Shown here: positions 9,101 through 16,643 of the stretch, piece after piece | Layout: every line of letters begins with the position of its first letter | Position numbering within the stretch: the stretch's first letter is position 1 | Source: Actinomycetota bacterium | Lineage (GTDB): Bacteria > Actinomycetota > Actinomycetes > Actinomycetales > Microbacteriaceae | Direction: 5' to 3' | NCBI GenBank assembly: GCA_020161315.1 | Contig: JAIUOH010000031.1 | Coordinates: forward strand, 1 to 37,644 | DNA length: 37,644 nucleotides | The notes under the pieces: model-generated | Databases searched by the model: none | Told to the model about the DNA's origin: nothing | What the model saw: only the letters and a program-made list of their open reading frames with translations | Position numbers and translations under genes: made by a program

Positions 9101-10136
9101 CCGTTGGCTCGAGGTGCGCCCGGCGATGAAAGATCTGCTCGGCGCACGCATCGAGCTGCGCCTCGGCGATCCCAGCGACTCTGAGATTGACCGCAGGGCG
9201 GCAGGCAACGTTAACTCGCTCCCGGGGCGCGGCCTCGACCCGAACGGCCTGCAGATGCTCACCGCGCTGCCCCGAATCGACGCAGATGCGTCTTCAGAGA
9301 CACTCGCTGTTGGGGTCGAAGACCTGGTGCTACGACTCAAGTCTGCCTGGTCGGGAGCCGCCGGCCCGAAGCTTCGCCTGTTGCCAAGCTTGCTGCCACT
9401 CACGCAATTGCAGCAGCACGAAGCGGCAGACCCCACGCAACTCTTGTTGGGCCTCGACGAGGCTACGCTCTCGCCGGTCGGTGTTGATCCGGTCGAAGAG
9501 CAGCACATGTATTTGTTCGGCGACTCCGGCTCGGGCAAGTCTGCGACGCTGCGCACCCTCGTGCACGAGATCACCCGCAGGTACCAGCCCGGTGCCGCGC
9601 GAATTTTTATGATCGACTACCGTCGCGCGCATCTCGGCGAGATACCAGAGGCCTACTTCGGTGCCTACTTGACCACCGCTGAACAGGCGGCGTCTGGCGT
9701 GAACGAACTCGTTTCGTTCTTCCGCAGCCGCCTGCCCGGGCCAGATGTCACGGCTGATCAGCTTCGTAACCGCAGCTGGTGGAGCGGTGCCGAGGGCTTC
9801 GTGCTTATCGATGACTACGATCTCGTCGCAACGCAGCAGGGAAACCCCGCTGCGCCGCTCGCCGCACTGCTTGCCCAGGCCAGCGACGTCGGCCTGCACG
9901 TAATCGTGACGAGGCGCCTCGGCGGTGCATCACGTGCGGCGTACGACCCGCTGTTGCAGGGCATGACCGACCTCGGCGCGACGGGCATTTTGCTCAGTGG
10001 CAGCTCTGAAGAAGGCCAGCTGATCGGCAAGGTGAAGGCCGTTCCGTCGGTACCGGGCCGGGCCCAGATCGTTTCGCGAAGGCGCGGGCTGCAGGTTGCT
10101 CAAATCGCATACGTGCCGCGGGCTCATGAGCGTTGA
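6159..10136 (+). CDS. eccC: EccC, FtsK/SpoIIIE-type ATPase of the type VII secretion system
   Basis: A 1325-residue fused EccCa/EccCb motor. Two transmembrane helices sit near the N-terminus (about 30-70), then a DUF-type stalk and three FtsK-like ATPase modules. Walker A motifs: GATGSGKS (470-477), GAPLSGKS (838-845), GDSGSGKS (1121-1128). Walker B: the first module has Asp-Glu (D584-E585, in IVADEF), while the second (D946-G947) and third (D1218-D1219) lack the Glu. This agrees with the known pattern in which module 1 is the main hydrolysing unit and modules 2 and 3 bind nucleotide and substrate signals. It energises export of WXG-type proteins at the inner membrane. The ATG is supported by GGAG about 12 bases upstream. 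It stands alone as a rightward gene, divergent from the cargo block. Confidence 0.95.
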   Translation: MSNRLSPPRVPSGSIVLQVPPEIEPSDGASSLLTSALPMLGSVGAIIMVSINNAGPTGWITGGMFLISALGFVFVNGWRQRAQRQAKLLSARREYLAYLTELRTTVRNAAKTQRRERNWRYPAPETLSYLVEDGTRVWERDPSAEDNLAVRVGTSDQPLCLKLEAPELPPVADLDPVSTTAAHRFILTHETQQDLPTFVRISHYAKVQLVGEQAESVRSMARAMVAHLASLQSPDELQIVIAAGSDSLVHWEWAKWLPHAQSTRMRDALGPARMIGTDLSVLTQMLPEEVRDRPRFVLDAPSPSPHVLVVVDGARVVPSDPIFAGGLQGVTVLELPQSWADNDSMSVARFSISEDRAQFAVGPHQQQVITVDRMTTVEAEAVARRLAPLYNVDSGDDQPGRVGATKQQELVELLHMPDVRDLDFATVWSYLPERDRLRVPIGQDTSGAPLILDLKESAQQGMGPHGLIIGATGSGKSEVLRTLVLSLALTHSPEQLNFVLVDFKGGATFAGMADMPHVSAIITNLGEEISLVDRMQDALQGEMVRRQELLRSAGNFVNVGEYEKARREGRSDLAPLPALLIVADEFSELLSAKPEFIESFVAIGRLGRSLHVHLLLASQRLEESKLKGLDTHLSYRIGLRTFSAAESRAVIGVPDAYQLPQEPGGGLLKVGSDENLAQFRAAYVSGPPPRRRVTAQNANEASASGPVRIERFTAAAQGLIDPARQDIEAAAAAAEEAALQAAEPEEKRSTFDIAVSRMSGIGPAAHQVWLPPLEEPATLDQLLGDLTTSAELGLHSPLWRAHRRLTVPIGIVDVPLYQRRDLLTLDLAGAAGHVAIVGAPLSGKSTAARSLVASLSLTHTPQEVQFFVIDFGGSFTSLRDLPHLAGLASRNEPEIMRRIVAEVTALVNAREAYFRANGIDSIETYRSRRSQGTADDGYGDIFLVVDGWGMMREEHEALEGAIQQLVARGLSYGVHIVITANRWLEVRPAMKDLLGARIELRLGDPSDSEIDRRAAGNVNSLPGRGLDPNGLQMLTALPRIDADASSETLAVGVEDLVLRLKSAWSGAAGPKLRLLPSLLPLTQLQQHEAADPTQLLLGLDEATLSPVGVDPVEEQHMYLFGDSGSGKSATLRTLVHEITRRYQPGAARIFMIDYRRAHLGEIPEAYFGAYLTTAEQAASGVNELVSFFRSRLPGPDVTADQLRNRSWWSGAEGFVLIDDYDLVATQQGNPAAPLAALLAQASDVGLHVIVTRRLGGASRAAYDPLLQGMTDLGATGILLSGSSEEGQLIGKVKAVPSVPGRAQIVSRRRGLQVAQIAYVPRAHER

Positions 10137-10259
10137 TGGTGAGACGGCAGCTCCGAAGTTTCCGTCACGTTCAAAAGTGAAGCCGCGCCTTTTGCAGTTG
10201 CTCTGATGGACTCCAGATGTCGGGGTTATCGTCTCCACGCCTCTCGGGATAGTTGTGTG

Positions 10260-10665
10260 ATGAAGGTCATGGAAGCTGCCGACCAGTTGGGCATCTCGCC
10301 GCGCAGGGTACGCACGATGGCTACCGACGGCCGTATTCCCGCGCACAGAGAGGGCGCGCACTGCAACTCGTGTCCGACAGCTGCGCAATTCCGAGTATCC
10401 TTCGCGACTGCTGATTGACTGGCACCCACCAGACGCCCCTCGTGAGGTGTTTTTGGATAGTCTCGCGGCGCATGCAGAGCGCAATGATGATTCGTATCTG
10501 AGACGCGCATTGGGAAGACTCGTTGAGTATTTGCGGAGTAGCCAGGAGTTGGCGCATGTTGTGTCGTCTGAACGTGCCGTCCGCGCCTACGGGATTGGAT
10601 CGCACGAAACAGCGCGCCGATCCTCGCTCATGATGATGCAAGGAAATGGCGATGGCGACTCGTGA
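10260..10665 (+). pseudogene. Frame-shifted excisionase-type helix-turn-helix protein
   Basis: From the ATG at 10260 the frame encodes an N-terminal MerR/excisionase-like DNA-binding motif (MEAADQLGISPRRVRTMATDGR). After IPAHR, near 10340-10375, it loses sense and ends at a TGA around 10416-10418. The +1 frame is open across the same point and continues to 10665. It encodes a convincing continuation, including RVRQLRNSEYPSRLLIDWHP, a helical region (LGRLVEYLRSSQELAHVV) and a polar end. One inserted base around 10340-10375 would explain both halves. Full length would be about 134 residues. It follows eccC and may have been a regulator of the locus. Alternatives are a sequencing error or two separate small genes. 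Confidence 0.6.
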
Positions 10666-10711
10666 AAGTCGCTAGCTTGATCTTGAACCTATTTTCGCTT
10701 TAAGGGACACC

Positions 10712-11086
10712 GTGGAAAAGAAAATGAAGCAGCAGTGGGGCATCTGGTCGGCTGCGGCCATCGCGATAGTTGCCGCGGTGATCGCGCTATGGACGAGTCC
10801 GGTAACCATTGAAATCAACACCGGGGACGGGGTCGAGGTCGTCTGTGCCTCGTTCACTGACGAACCAAGAAATGTCGGCCTCTGGCCCTACATGAACGAA
10901 GTGCAGGACTGGGTCGAAGACGGCAGGGACGGTGACGCCAACCTCTATCTCACTGCGACCCTGGGCATGTTCGATCGGTGCGGTGTCGCCCGAGAGAATC
11001 GTCAAACTGCTCTGCTGCTCACCGCGATCGGCGGGGCAACTCTGTTGATTCTCACTCGCCCCAGATCAGCACTGCGAGAGGTCTAG
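10712..11086 (+). CDS. Small two-helix membrane protein
   Basis: A 124-residue protein starting at GTG with AAGGGA a few bases upstream. The N-terminus is basic (EKKMKQQ), followed by a transmembrane helix (about 12-28). An extracellular acidic loop of ~65 residues carries two Cys (in VVCASF and FDRCGV) that could form a disulfide, and a second helix (about 102-116) follows. No family was recognised. It lies between eccC and the convergent mycosin gene and may be an accessory part of the secretion system, but this is only context. Confidence 0.65.
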   Translation: MEKKMKQQWGIWSAAAIAIVAAVIALWTSPVTIEINTGDGVEVVCASFTDEPRNVGLWPYMNEVQDWVEDGRDGDANLYLTATLGMFDRCGVARENRQTALLLTAIGGATLLILTRPRSALREV

Positions 11087-11181
11087 GCGATCGCGCGGAT
11101 AGGTGCCTCGCTGCTGAGATAAGCGATGGCGGGCGCGAGTCCTGTTCACAATGAATTCATATGAACGAGAGTAGCCAGGTC

Positions 11182-12477
11182 TCAGGCAGTGAAGCGACGT
11201 CTGAGCCGCCCCAGCACCGCGAACGTTGCCAGCAGGCTAAGCGCGGCCGCTGAGACGCCGATGATCACGGGGGTGTTGTCGGGTGCCTCCGCCGCGGCGC
11301 TCACCTGTGTGGTCGGTGGATCGATCTGGGTCGACAGATTATCGGCGAAGGGGCTCTCGGGGCCGCGCGTGCTCGCGTCGGGACGAAGACCTATGGCGAG
11401 CAGCGGTTGCAGGCGCCCCCAGCCGACGAGCGGGTCATGCGAGTCTGGGTTGGGGCGATCGGCGGTCGCCTTCAGCCTGTATGCCCAGCCTGCTGGCCCC
11501 TCCAACGGAAACGCCTCGGCAACGAGTGCCGCAGCACCCGCGGCGTATGCCGTCGCAAAGCTGGCGTCGGGGGCATCGCCTGCGTACACGCAGTCACCCG
11601 CACCAGTGGCCGTCGTGAGCACGTTCTGGCCTGGTGCTGCGACGTCGACCTGTGCGCCCCGCATGCCGCCGACCGCTGTGAGGCCATCGATGTCCAACGC
11701 CGTCACTCCGAGCGCATCGGGGTAGGCCGCGGGGTAGTGCGGCGCCTCGAGTGCTTCGATAGGGGCAGGGGCTCCGTCTTCGGTTCGTACGGCGTCGCCG
11801 GCACTCGCGACCACGAGTGACCCGAGCGCCGTTGCGTACTCGGTTGCCGCCCGTGTACCGGGCTCGTCTGTGTCATCGGCCATTGCGACGACGATAATTT
11901 GCGCGCCGGCGTCGGCCGCGAGCCGAATACCGGCGGCGGTGCGTGCGGCATCTGGGCCTAGACCCTGGCTGCGCAGGTTGTCATCATCGCCGCGAAATGC
12001 CCTAATCGAAATGATCTTCGCTTCTGGCGCAACCCCTACCACGCCAGATTGGCTGCTCGGTCTCGCCGCGATGATCCCCGCGATCGCGGTTCCGTGCCCA
12101 AACACGTCTGTGAGCCCAGAAGCCGGCTGATCGTCGGCGATGAGCGAGACGCTGCCCGGCCCGAACGCGTCGCTAAGTTGCGGCCGAGAGGCGTCGACCC
12201 CGGAGTCGATGATTGCGACGAGCACGCCCGCGCCGGTTGGCATCGCATCGCCGGCGCTCAGCCCGAGCTGCGCCAGCGCGGGCGGGGGCCCAGCAACCTT
12301 GGCAGACGTACCCGGCGCGCACGTCTCTGCCGCGCTTGCCGGGCTTGCGAGGGCGGGCGCGAAACAGCTCGCCGCGCCGATCGAGAACGACAGTGCGGCT
12401 ATCGTGAACACGCTGCAGCGTCGACGGCTCCTGGTCGGGGCGGCGCTGTCGGCACGCGTTGGTAGGTGGCGCATCAC
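11182..12477 (-). CDS. mycP: Mycosin (MycP), subtilisin-like membrane-anchored protease
   Basis: A 431-residue S8 family protease. A signal segment (about 22-50) leads to the catalytic domain: Asp91 in AIIDSGVD, His128 in GHGTAIAG and Ser306 in DASFATAYAAG. One C-terminal transmembrane helix (about 403-424) is followed by RLRRRF. Mycosins stabilise the secretion complex and process substrates on the outer face. The oxyanion-hole position is unusual: the family motif A-x-A-G-N reads ASAGD, with Asp228 for Asn. The Gly-Thr before the Ser is also changed to Asp-Ala. Activity may therefore be low or altered. The start is GTG overlapping the eccB stop (GTGA), with an ATG as the next codon. Confidence 0.92.
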   Translation of the reverse strand: MMRHLPTRADSAAPTRSRRRCSVFTIAALSFSIGAASCFAPALASPASAAETCAPGTSAKVAGPPPALAQLGLSAGDAMPTGAGVLVAIIDSGVDASRPQLSDAFGPGSVSLIADDQPASGLTDVFGHGTAIAGIIAARPSSQSGVVGVAPEAKIISIRAFRGDDDNLRSQGLGPDAARTAAGIRLAADAGAQIIVVAMADDTDEPGTRAATEYATALGSLVVASAGDAVRTEDGAPAPIEALEAPHYPAAYPDALGVTALDIDGLTAVGGMRGAQVDVAAPGQNVLTTATGAGDCVYAGDAPDASFATAYAAGAAALVAEAFPLEGPAGWAYRLKATADRPNPDSHDPLVGWGRLQPLLAIGLRPDASTRGPESPFADNLSTQIDPPTTQVSAAAEAPDNTPVIIGVSAAALSLLATFAVLGRLRRRFTA

Positions 12478-13811
12478 TGCTCCGCTAGCGTGGGCGTCGG
12501 CGTTGCGCCGGCGGCCTCTGGTGTGAGCTCCGGCCCAGCCGGCAGCAATTGCAGCCAGGCAGCGGGCACTACGGTCACGTCTTTGGCAGAGTAGCCCAGG
12601 CGCTGCGTTGCTACCTTCACCGAGCCGGGAACCGCGTAGCGTATGCCGATCGGGTCGATAATCGAGAGCGATCCGCTAACCCCTGGCCGTACGAGCGCGC
12701 CGCCGCCGTCAGGCACGTGCGTGAGCACGCCGGCCTTCGCGGTGCCACCGCCGACGACCTCTGTACGCGCCGACAGCGTCGTGCGTTGGTCGCTCGCCTT
12801 GCCGGTCAGGGTTGCGCACGGTGGTCCGTCGCCTCGCAACGGCGTGAGTTGTGACTCGGGCCACAGCTTGCCAGCAGCGGGGGCAGCGGTCGGCAACTCG
12901 GCGATCTCTGCGGGGCCGATTTCGACGGGCTCGCCCAGTTCGCCGGCACCATCGCCGAGTAGGTACAGCTTGTAGGCGAGCTGGCTGAGCGGCGCAAGCT
13001 CGCCTTGTGCGGTGAGCAGGTAAAGGTTGGTATCGGGGCTGCCGGTTTCGTGAAGCACGGCGCCAACCGGGAGATCAATACCGGGCGCTGGATCACCCGC
13101 ACCCGGTACAGTGAGCGGTTCGAGGGTGGCGCCGGCGACAAACAGCGCGATCCAGTTGCCCTGCACCGGGTGCTGCTGTGCGGTGTCGAGCCCGACCGCG
13201 CGCAGCACGGGAATTTCAGCGCCTGCAGCCACCTCAAATGCTGTGCCACCGCTCACCACAAACGTGCGCCCGCCATGGTTGACGACGGTGCCCTCGTCGT
13301 TCGTTGCAGCGCGCCTCGGAGCGCCACCGAGCCAGAACTCCGAGTAGTCGTCGGAGCTGCAGGCTTGCCAGTTCGTGCCGTCAAGCTGGGTTTCGTCTGG
13401 CAACGAGTCGGGCCCACCAAGAATGCCAACGGTTCCGCCGACCGCGACACCGTTGAGCGATGACTGGTCGACGCTGATCACCTTAAACTCGCCCGGCGGA
13501 ATAATCATGCGTGCGCTCACGGTATTAATGACGGGGTGTAGCACGCCCTGCACACTGACGTAGCGAGCACCCGTGTCTCGGGCAACCACGAGGTGATTGT
13601 TTTGCCAACCGCTCGGCAGACCAGGTTTGAGTAGCCCGGCGAACACGCCGGCGAGCAGCACCATGGCGGTGAGCGCGATGCCGGCAAAGACAGCGCGCAG
13701 CGGTTTCGCGGGCTCGAGCTCCTTGCCGCCGGGGGCACCGCCGACGAAAGCCGAGAGCAGCCGGCTGCGGCTAAACTTCTGTGCCTCGATGAGGTCTTTC
13801 TTCGTTGCCAC
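12474..13811 (-). CDS. eccB: EccB, type VII secretion membrane subunit
   Basis: This 445-residue protein starts at GTG and reads (V)ATKKDLIEAQKFSRSRLLSA, which matches the usual start of EccB. Longer upstream readings in this frame are antisense-like and lie inside the neighbouring eccD, so they were rejected. A cytoplasmic N-terminus carries the conserved AFVGGAPGG, followed by one transmembrane helix (about 44-65). The large extracellular domain contains the family's repeat-like segments, with two Cys in QACSSD and PPCATL that probably pair. EccB forms the outer-face part of the ESX core complex with EccC and EccD. The gene starts two bases after eccD ends and overlaps mycP at its own end, giving an eccD-eccB-mycP operon. 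Confidence 0.93.
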   Translation of the reverse strand: MATKKDLIEAQKFSRSRLLSAFVGGAPGGKELEPAKPLRAVFAGIALTAMVLLAGVFAGLLKPGLPSGWQNNHLVVARDTGARYVSVQGVLHPVINTVSARMIIPPGEFKVISVDQSSLNGVAVGGTVGILGGPDSLPDETQLDGTNWQACSSDDYSEFWLGGAPRRAATNDEGTVVNHGGRTFVVSGGTAFEVAAGAEIPVLRAVGLDTAQQHPVQGNWIALFVAGATLEPLTVPGAGDPAPGIDLPVGAVLHETGSPDTNLYLLTAQGELAPLSQLAYKLYLLGDGAGELGEPVEIGPAEIAELPTAAPAAGKLWPESQLTPLRGDGPPCATLTGKASDQRTTLSARTEVVGGGTAKAGVLTHVPDGGGALVRPGVSGSLSIIDPIGIRYAVPGSVKVATQRLGYSAKDVTVVPAAWLQLLPAGPELTPEAAGATPTPTLAEQ

Positions 13812-13813
13812 GC

Positions 13814-15151
13814 CTACGCGAGCCCCGCGGTGATTGCACCGATCGGTAGAAGCGAGGCGAGTACGAGCACCTCGATGGTGTCGCCGAGGGTCGCGAGCGA
13901 AAGCCGAACTCGGTCGCTCAGCAGGGTGAGGCCGGTGATGAGCGCGGTCGCGATGAGTAGCGAGATGACTAGGATCGGCGCCTGGTTCGCGTGCGCCGTA
14001 ATCGCGATGAAGCAGGCCAGCGCGATGATTGCCGTGCCGCCGCTCAGGAGTACCAGCACCGACGCGCGCGCGGCAGACTGGCGAGATTGAAACATGAGCG
14101 TTGCGCCGGTGAGTGTGCAGAGAATGACCCCGAGCCATGAAGCTCCAGCCACCACGGGCACCGAGATCAATACGACGAGGGCGAACGCCACGCGCAGCGC
14201 CACCAGCAGTCGATGGCCGGCGCGAGTTCGGGCCGCAATCTTTTCGGGGTCAATGTGGGGCGGCGGGTCGAACATTTCGAGTTCGGTCTGCGGCGAAACT
14301 GCGCGAATGCGAGTGCTCGTGAAGGTGACCCAGGGTAGCGCGCCAGCCAGCATGCCGCAGAGCGCGATGGTGACGGCGTATGGCCCGATGGCGGCGATAC
14401 CGGTGGCGGCGACGATAGTCGCCGGTACGCCGAGAGTGACGCCGAGTGCGACAGGGAGCGCAAGCATCTCGACGGGGCGCTTGCAAACGAGCATTGCTAT
14501 GCCCCCTGCCACAGCCGAACCAAGCCCGGCTGCAGCGAGGGGCCAGCCCCAGATCTCGCCTGTGGGCGCAAGCAGGTAGCCGCAGAGTGCGCCAAATGCG
14601 GCGGCCGCGATTCCAAAGGCGATGCCCGCCTCGTGCCGACGCAGACGCGATAACGTGGCCGCGAGCGCCAGCAGCACCACCGAGCCTGCCCCCGCGATGA
14701 TGGCGGTGACAAGATTCGCTGAGCCCTGCAGCGCGAGCGTGATTGCACTGAGGCCGAGCAGCGTCAGGCTGACAGCAACCGAGGTGCGGGCAGCATCGTC
14801 TGCGTTCCAACTTCCGTGGTGTGCCGAGGCGCTGTCGACCACGGCCTCGACGATGTCATCGTAGCGCTTCGGCGACGCAACGAGATTGCCCCGAGTGAGG
14901 GTAAGCACCTCGCCCTGATCGATGCCCTGAGCGAGCGCCCCAAGATCGGGTCGCAGCTCGGTGCCGTCGGCCCGCGTTAGCCGGTACCCACCGTGTAGCA
15001 GAGTGGGATCAAGCACACCCAGCCCGCGCGCGATGCCGGGCAGTACCTCGACGAGTGCGAGCTGGCCAGGGATCGCAAGATCGATGCGCCGCTCGGCGTG
15101 CACTACAGAAATGCGCACGAGCACGTCAAGAGTCGAAGCGTGTTCAGCCAA
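13814..15151 (-). CDS. eccD: EccD, type VII secretion integral membrane protein
   Basis: A 445-residue protein. It has an N-terminal ubiquitin-like (YukD-type) domain (about 8-92, e.g. VRISVVHAERRIDLAIPG), a linker and about eleven hydrophobic helices from residue ~123 to the end. That is the standard EccD layout; the protein lines the membrane vestibule of the secretion complex. It starts at TTG with GAGAGG about nine bases upstream. It is first in the operon with eccB and mycP, and divergent from the second EccD-like gene at 15291. Confidence 0.9.
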   Translation of the reverse strand: MAEHASTLDVLVRISVVHAERRIDLAIPGQLALVEVLPGIARGLGVLDPTLLHGGYRLTRADGTELRPDLGALAQGIDQGEVLTLTRGNLVASPKRYDDIVEAVVDSASAHHGSWNADDAARTSVAVSLTLLGLSAITLALQGSANLVTAIIAGAGSVVLLALAATLSRLRRHEAGIAFGIAAAAFGALCGYLLAPTGEIWGWPLAAAGLGSAVAGGIAMLVCKRPVEMLALPVALGVTLGVPATIVAATGIAAIGPYAVTIALCGMLAGALPWVTFTSTRIRAVSPQTELEMFDPPPHIDPEKIAARTRAGHRLLVALRVAFALVVLISVPVVAGASWLGVILCTLTGATLMFQSRQSAARASVLVLLSGGTAIIALACFIAITAHANQAPILVISLLIATALITGLTLLSDRVRLSLATLGDTIEVLVLASLLPIGAITAGLA

Positions 15152-15278
15152 GCGTCGTTGCCTCTCATCTCAGGTGGCGTTCGATACAGGCTCGATCCTA
15201 TCGCGATGTAGACCCCTGTCTGGATCTGCTTACTTCGGGCCGAACCTCTTCGGGGTGAATGCAAGTGCGCGCCCTCGG

Positions 15279-15284
15279 TATGCT
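15279..15284 (+). promoter_or_regulatory. -10 element TATGCT of a leaderless promoter
   Basis: TATGCT lies six bases before the GTG of the second eccD-like gene, with no Shine-Dalgarno sequence in between. This spacing would place the transcript start at or next to the start codon. It supports the GTG at 15291 over earlier in-frame codons, which lie in DNA antisense to eccD. Confidence 0.55.
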
Positions 15285-15290
15285 GAACAG

Positions 15291-16643
15291 GTGACGACAT
15301 CGTCTGCAGAGTCCAAACGAATCGTGGTGCGCGCGTCCGGCGCGAATCACGATCTTGTGGTGGCCGCAGAGAACCCGCTCGGCACAGTGCTCGCCGCAAT
15401 TGGCGTGCAACTCGGCGCTCACGAGCAGTTGCTTGGCCCAGACGGCGCCGCGGTAGACCCAGCGACGCGAGCGAGCGATCTCAGCGAGGGCTCTGTGTAC
15501 TCCGTTGCGAGTGTTGCGTCCACTTCGGCAAAGGGTGGCCGCGGTTCGCGGCGATCCTCGCGCAACATTCAAACCGGGTCGCTCTGGGGGCTTGCGCTGC
15601 TCGGCTTCGTCGCAGGTGTTGGCGCACTTACGCTCGAACACGGCTGGCTGCGTGTCGGTTCGGCGATCGCGTTCGGTGTCTTCGGTTTGCTGCTCGCTCT
15701 GGTGTGGTCGCTTCGCGCAGATGCCAAGGTTGCGGTCGTTGGGCTGCTTGTGCCGCTCGGCTTCGGGGCCATTGCCGCAGTGCTCGCTGTACCTCAGCGT
15801 CTGCCTGATTCGGCGACGCTTGCCGTCGCGGCGGCCGCGTTCAGCGCGGCCGTGCTCGCATCGATTATCGGGGTGCTCGCGCGAGACGCGAGGCCGCGGG
15901 CCGGCGCATGGGCGGCGGCGGCGGTGCTCCTCTGCGCGGGCGGTATTGCGCTCTCGAGCCGGCTGCTCGAGTGGAGCCTGTCAGAGCTCGCAATCGTGTT
16001 GAGTGCCGCTTCGGTGCTCGCGATTCGTGCGCTACCCGCGCTCATGCTCATTGTCGATGACGGGTATCACGTTGACTACCAGAGATTCATGGCGCTGCGT
16101 TGGACGGTGCGAGGCCGAATGCCCGAATACGTGTCGCAGATCGACTCGAGCGATGCCGCGCGACTCGTGCAGGCCGCAGAGGCCCGCCTCGGCATCACGC
16201 TCCCACTGCTCTCGATCATCGCGGTGGCGGGTATGCCGGCAATGGTGCAGACTCTCGGGTCTGACAGTCTGCTCGAACGCGTCTGCGCGGGAGTCGTGTT
16301 TGTGTGCTGCGTGCTGGGGCTGCTGCTTGTCTCGCGACGTACGGCACACCCCGGGCTTCGCCGCGCGCCAAGGCTCGCCGTCGTCGTGGGGCTCTCGCTG
16401 AGCGTTGTTGTCGCCGCTGGGGTGTTCCAGAACGTGCCTTGGCACTTGTTATTCGGTGGCCTGATGCTCGCGGCTGGGGTGGTCGCCGCCGCAATCGCGG
16501 TTCCCCTAGCCGGTGGCAGCAGGTCTCTCAGCTGGTCGCGCACGGGCGATATCGTTGAGAGCATTGCAATCGCGCTCGTTGTTCCGGCCTCGCTGCTTGC
16601 CGCCGGAACCTTCGACACGCTTCGAGGGGTGATCGTAGCATGA
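15291..16643 (+). CDS. Second EccD-like membrane protein
   Basis: A 450-residue protein from GTG. It has an N-terminal ubiquitin-like domain (about 8-75, KRIVVRASGANHDLVVAAE...), a basic linker (GGRGSRRSSR) and about ten to eleven transmembrane segments from residue ~103 to 445. A cytoplasmic loop carries VDYQRFMALRWTVRGRMPEY. The domain order equals that of the EccD at 13814-15151, but the two are clearly diverged. In structurally studied ESX systems two EccD copies form a dimer around each EccC. Two distinct EccD genes here suggest a heterodimer. The gene overlaps the RDD-FHA gene by four bases (ATGA). Confidence 0.83.
   Translation: MTTSSAESKRIVVRASGANHDLVVAAENPLGTVLAAIGVQLGAHEQLLGPDGAAVDPATRASDLSEGSVYSVASVASTSAKGGRGSRRSSRNIQTGSLWGLALLGFVAGVGALTLEHGWLRVGSAIAFGVFGLLLALVWSLRADAKVAVVGLLVPLGFGAIAAVLAVPQRLPDSATLAVAAAAFSAAVLASIIGVLARDARPRAGAWAAAAVLLCAGGIALSSRLLEWSLSELAIVLSAASVLAIRALPALMLIVDDGYHVDYQRFMALRWTVRGRMPEYVSQIDSSDAARLVQAAEARLGITLPLLSIIAVAGMPAMVQTLGSDSLLERVCAGVVFVCCVLGLLLVSRRTAHPGLRRAPRLAVVVGLSLSVVVAAGVFQNVPWHLLFGGLMLAAGVVAAAIAVPLAGGSRSLSWSRTGDIVESIAIALVVPASLLAAGTFDTLRGVIVA

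Noticed and set aside
11155-11164. TTCATATGAA palindrome between convergent genes
   Set aside because: Only ten bases; common by chance and without a matching neighbour site.
12474-14138. Longer 554-residue reading of eccB
   Set aside because: The first 109 residues are Arg/His-rich and antisense-like, lie within eccD and precede the canonical ATKKDLIEAQ start.
14961-16643. Longer 560-residue reading of the second eccD
   Set aside because: The extra part is Ser/Arg-rich, antisense to eccD, and the GTG at 15291 has a matching promoter element.
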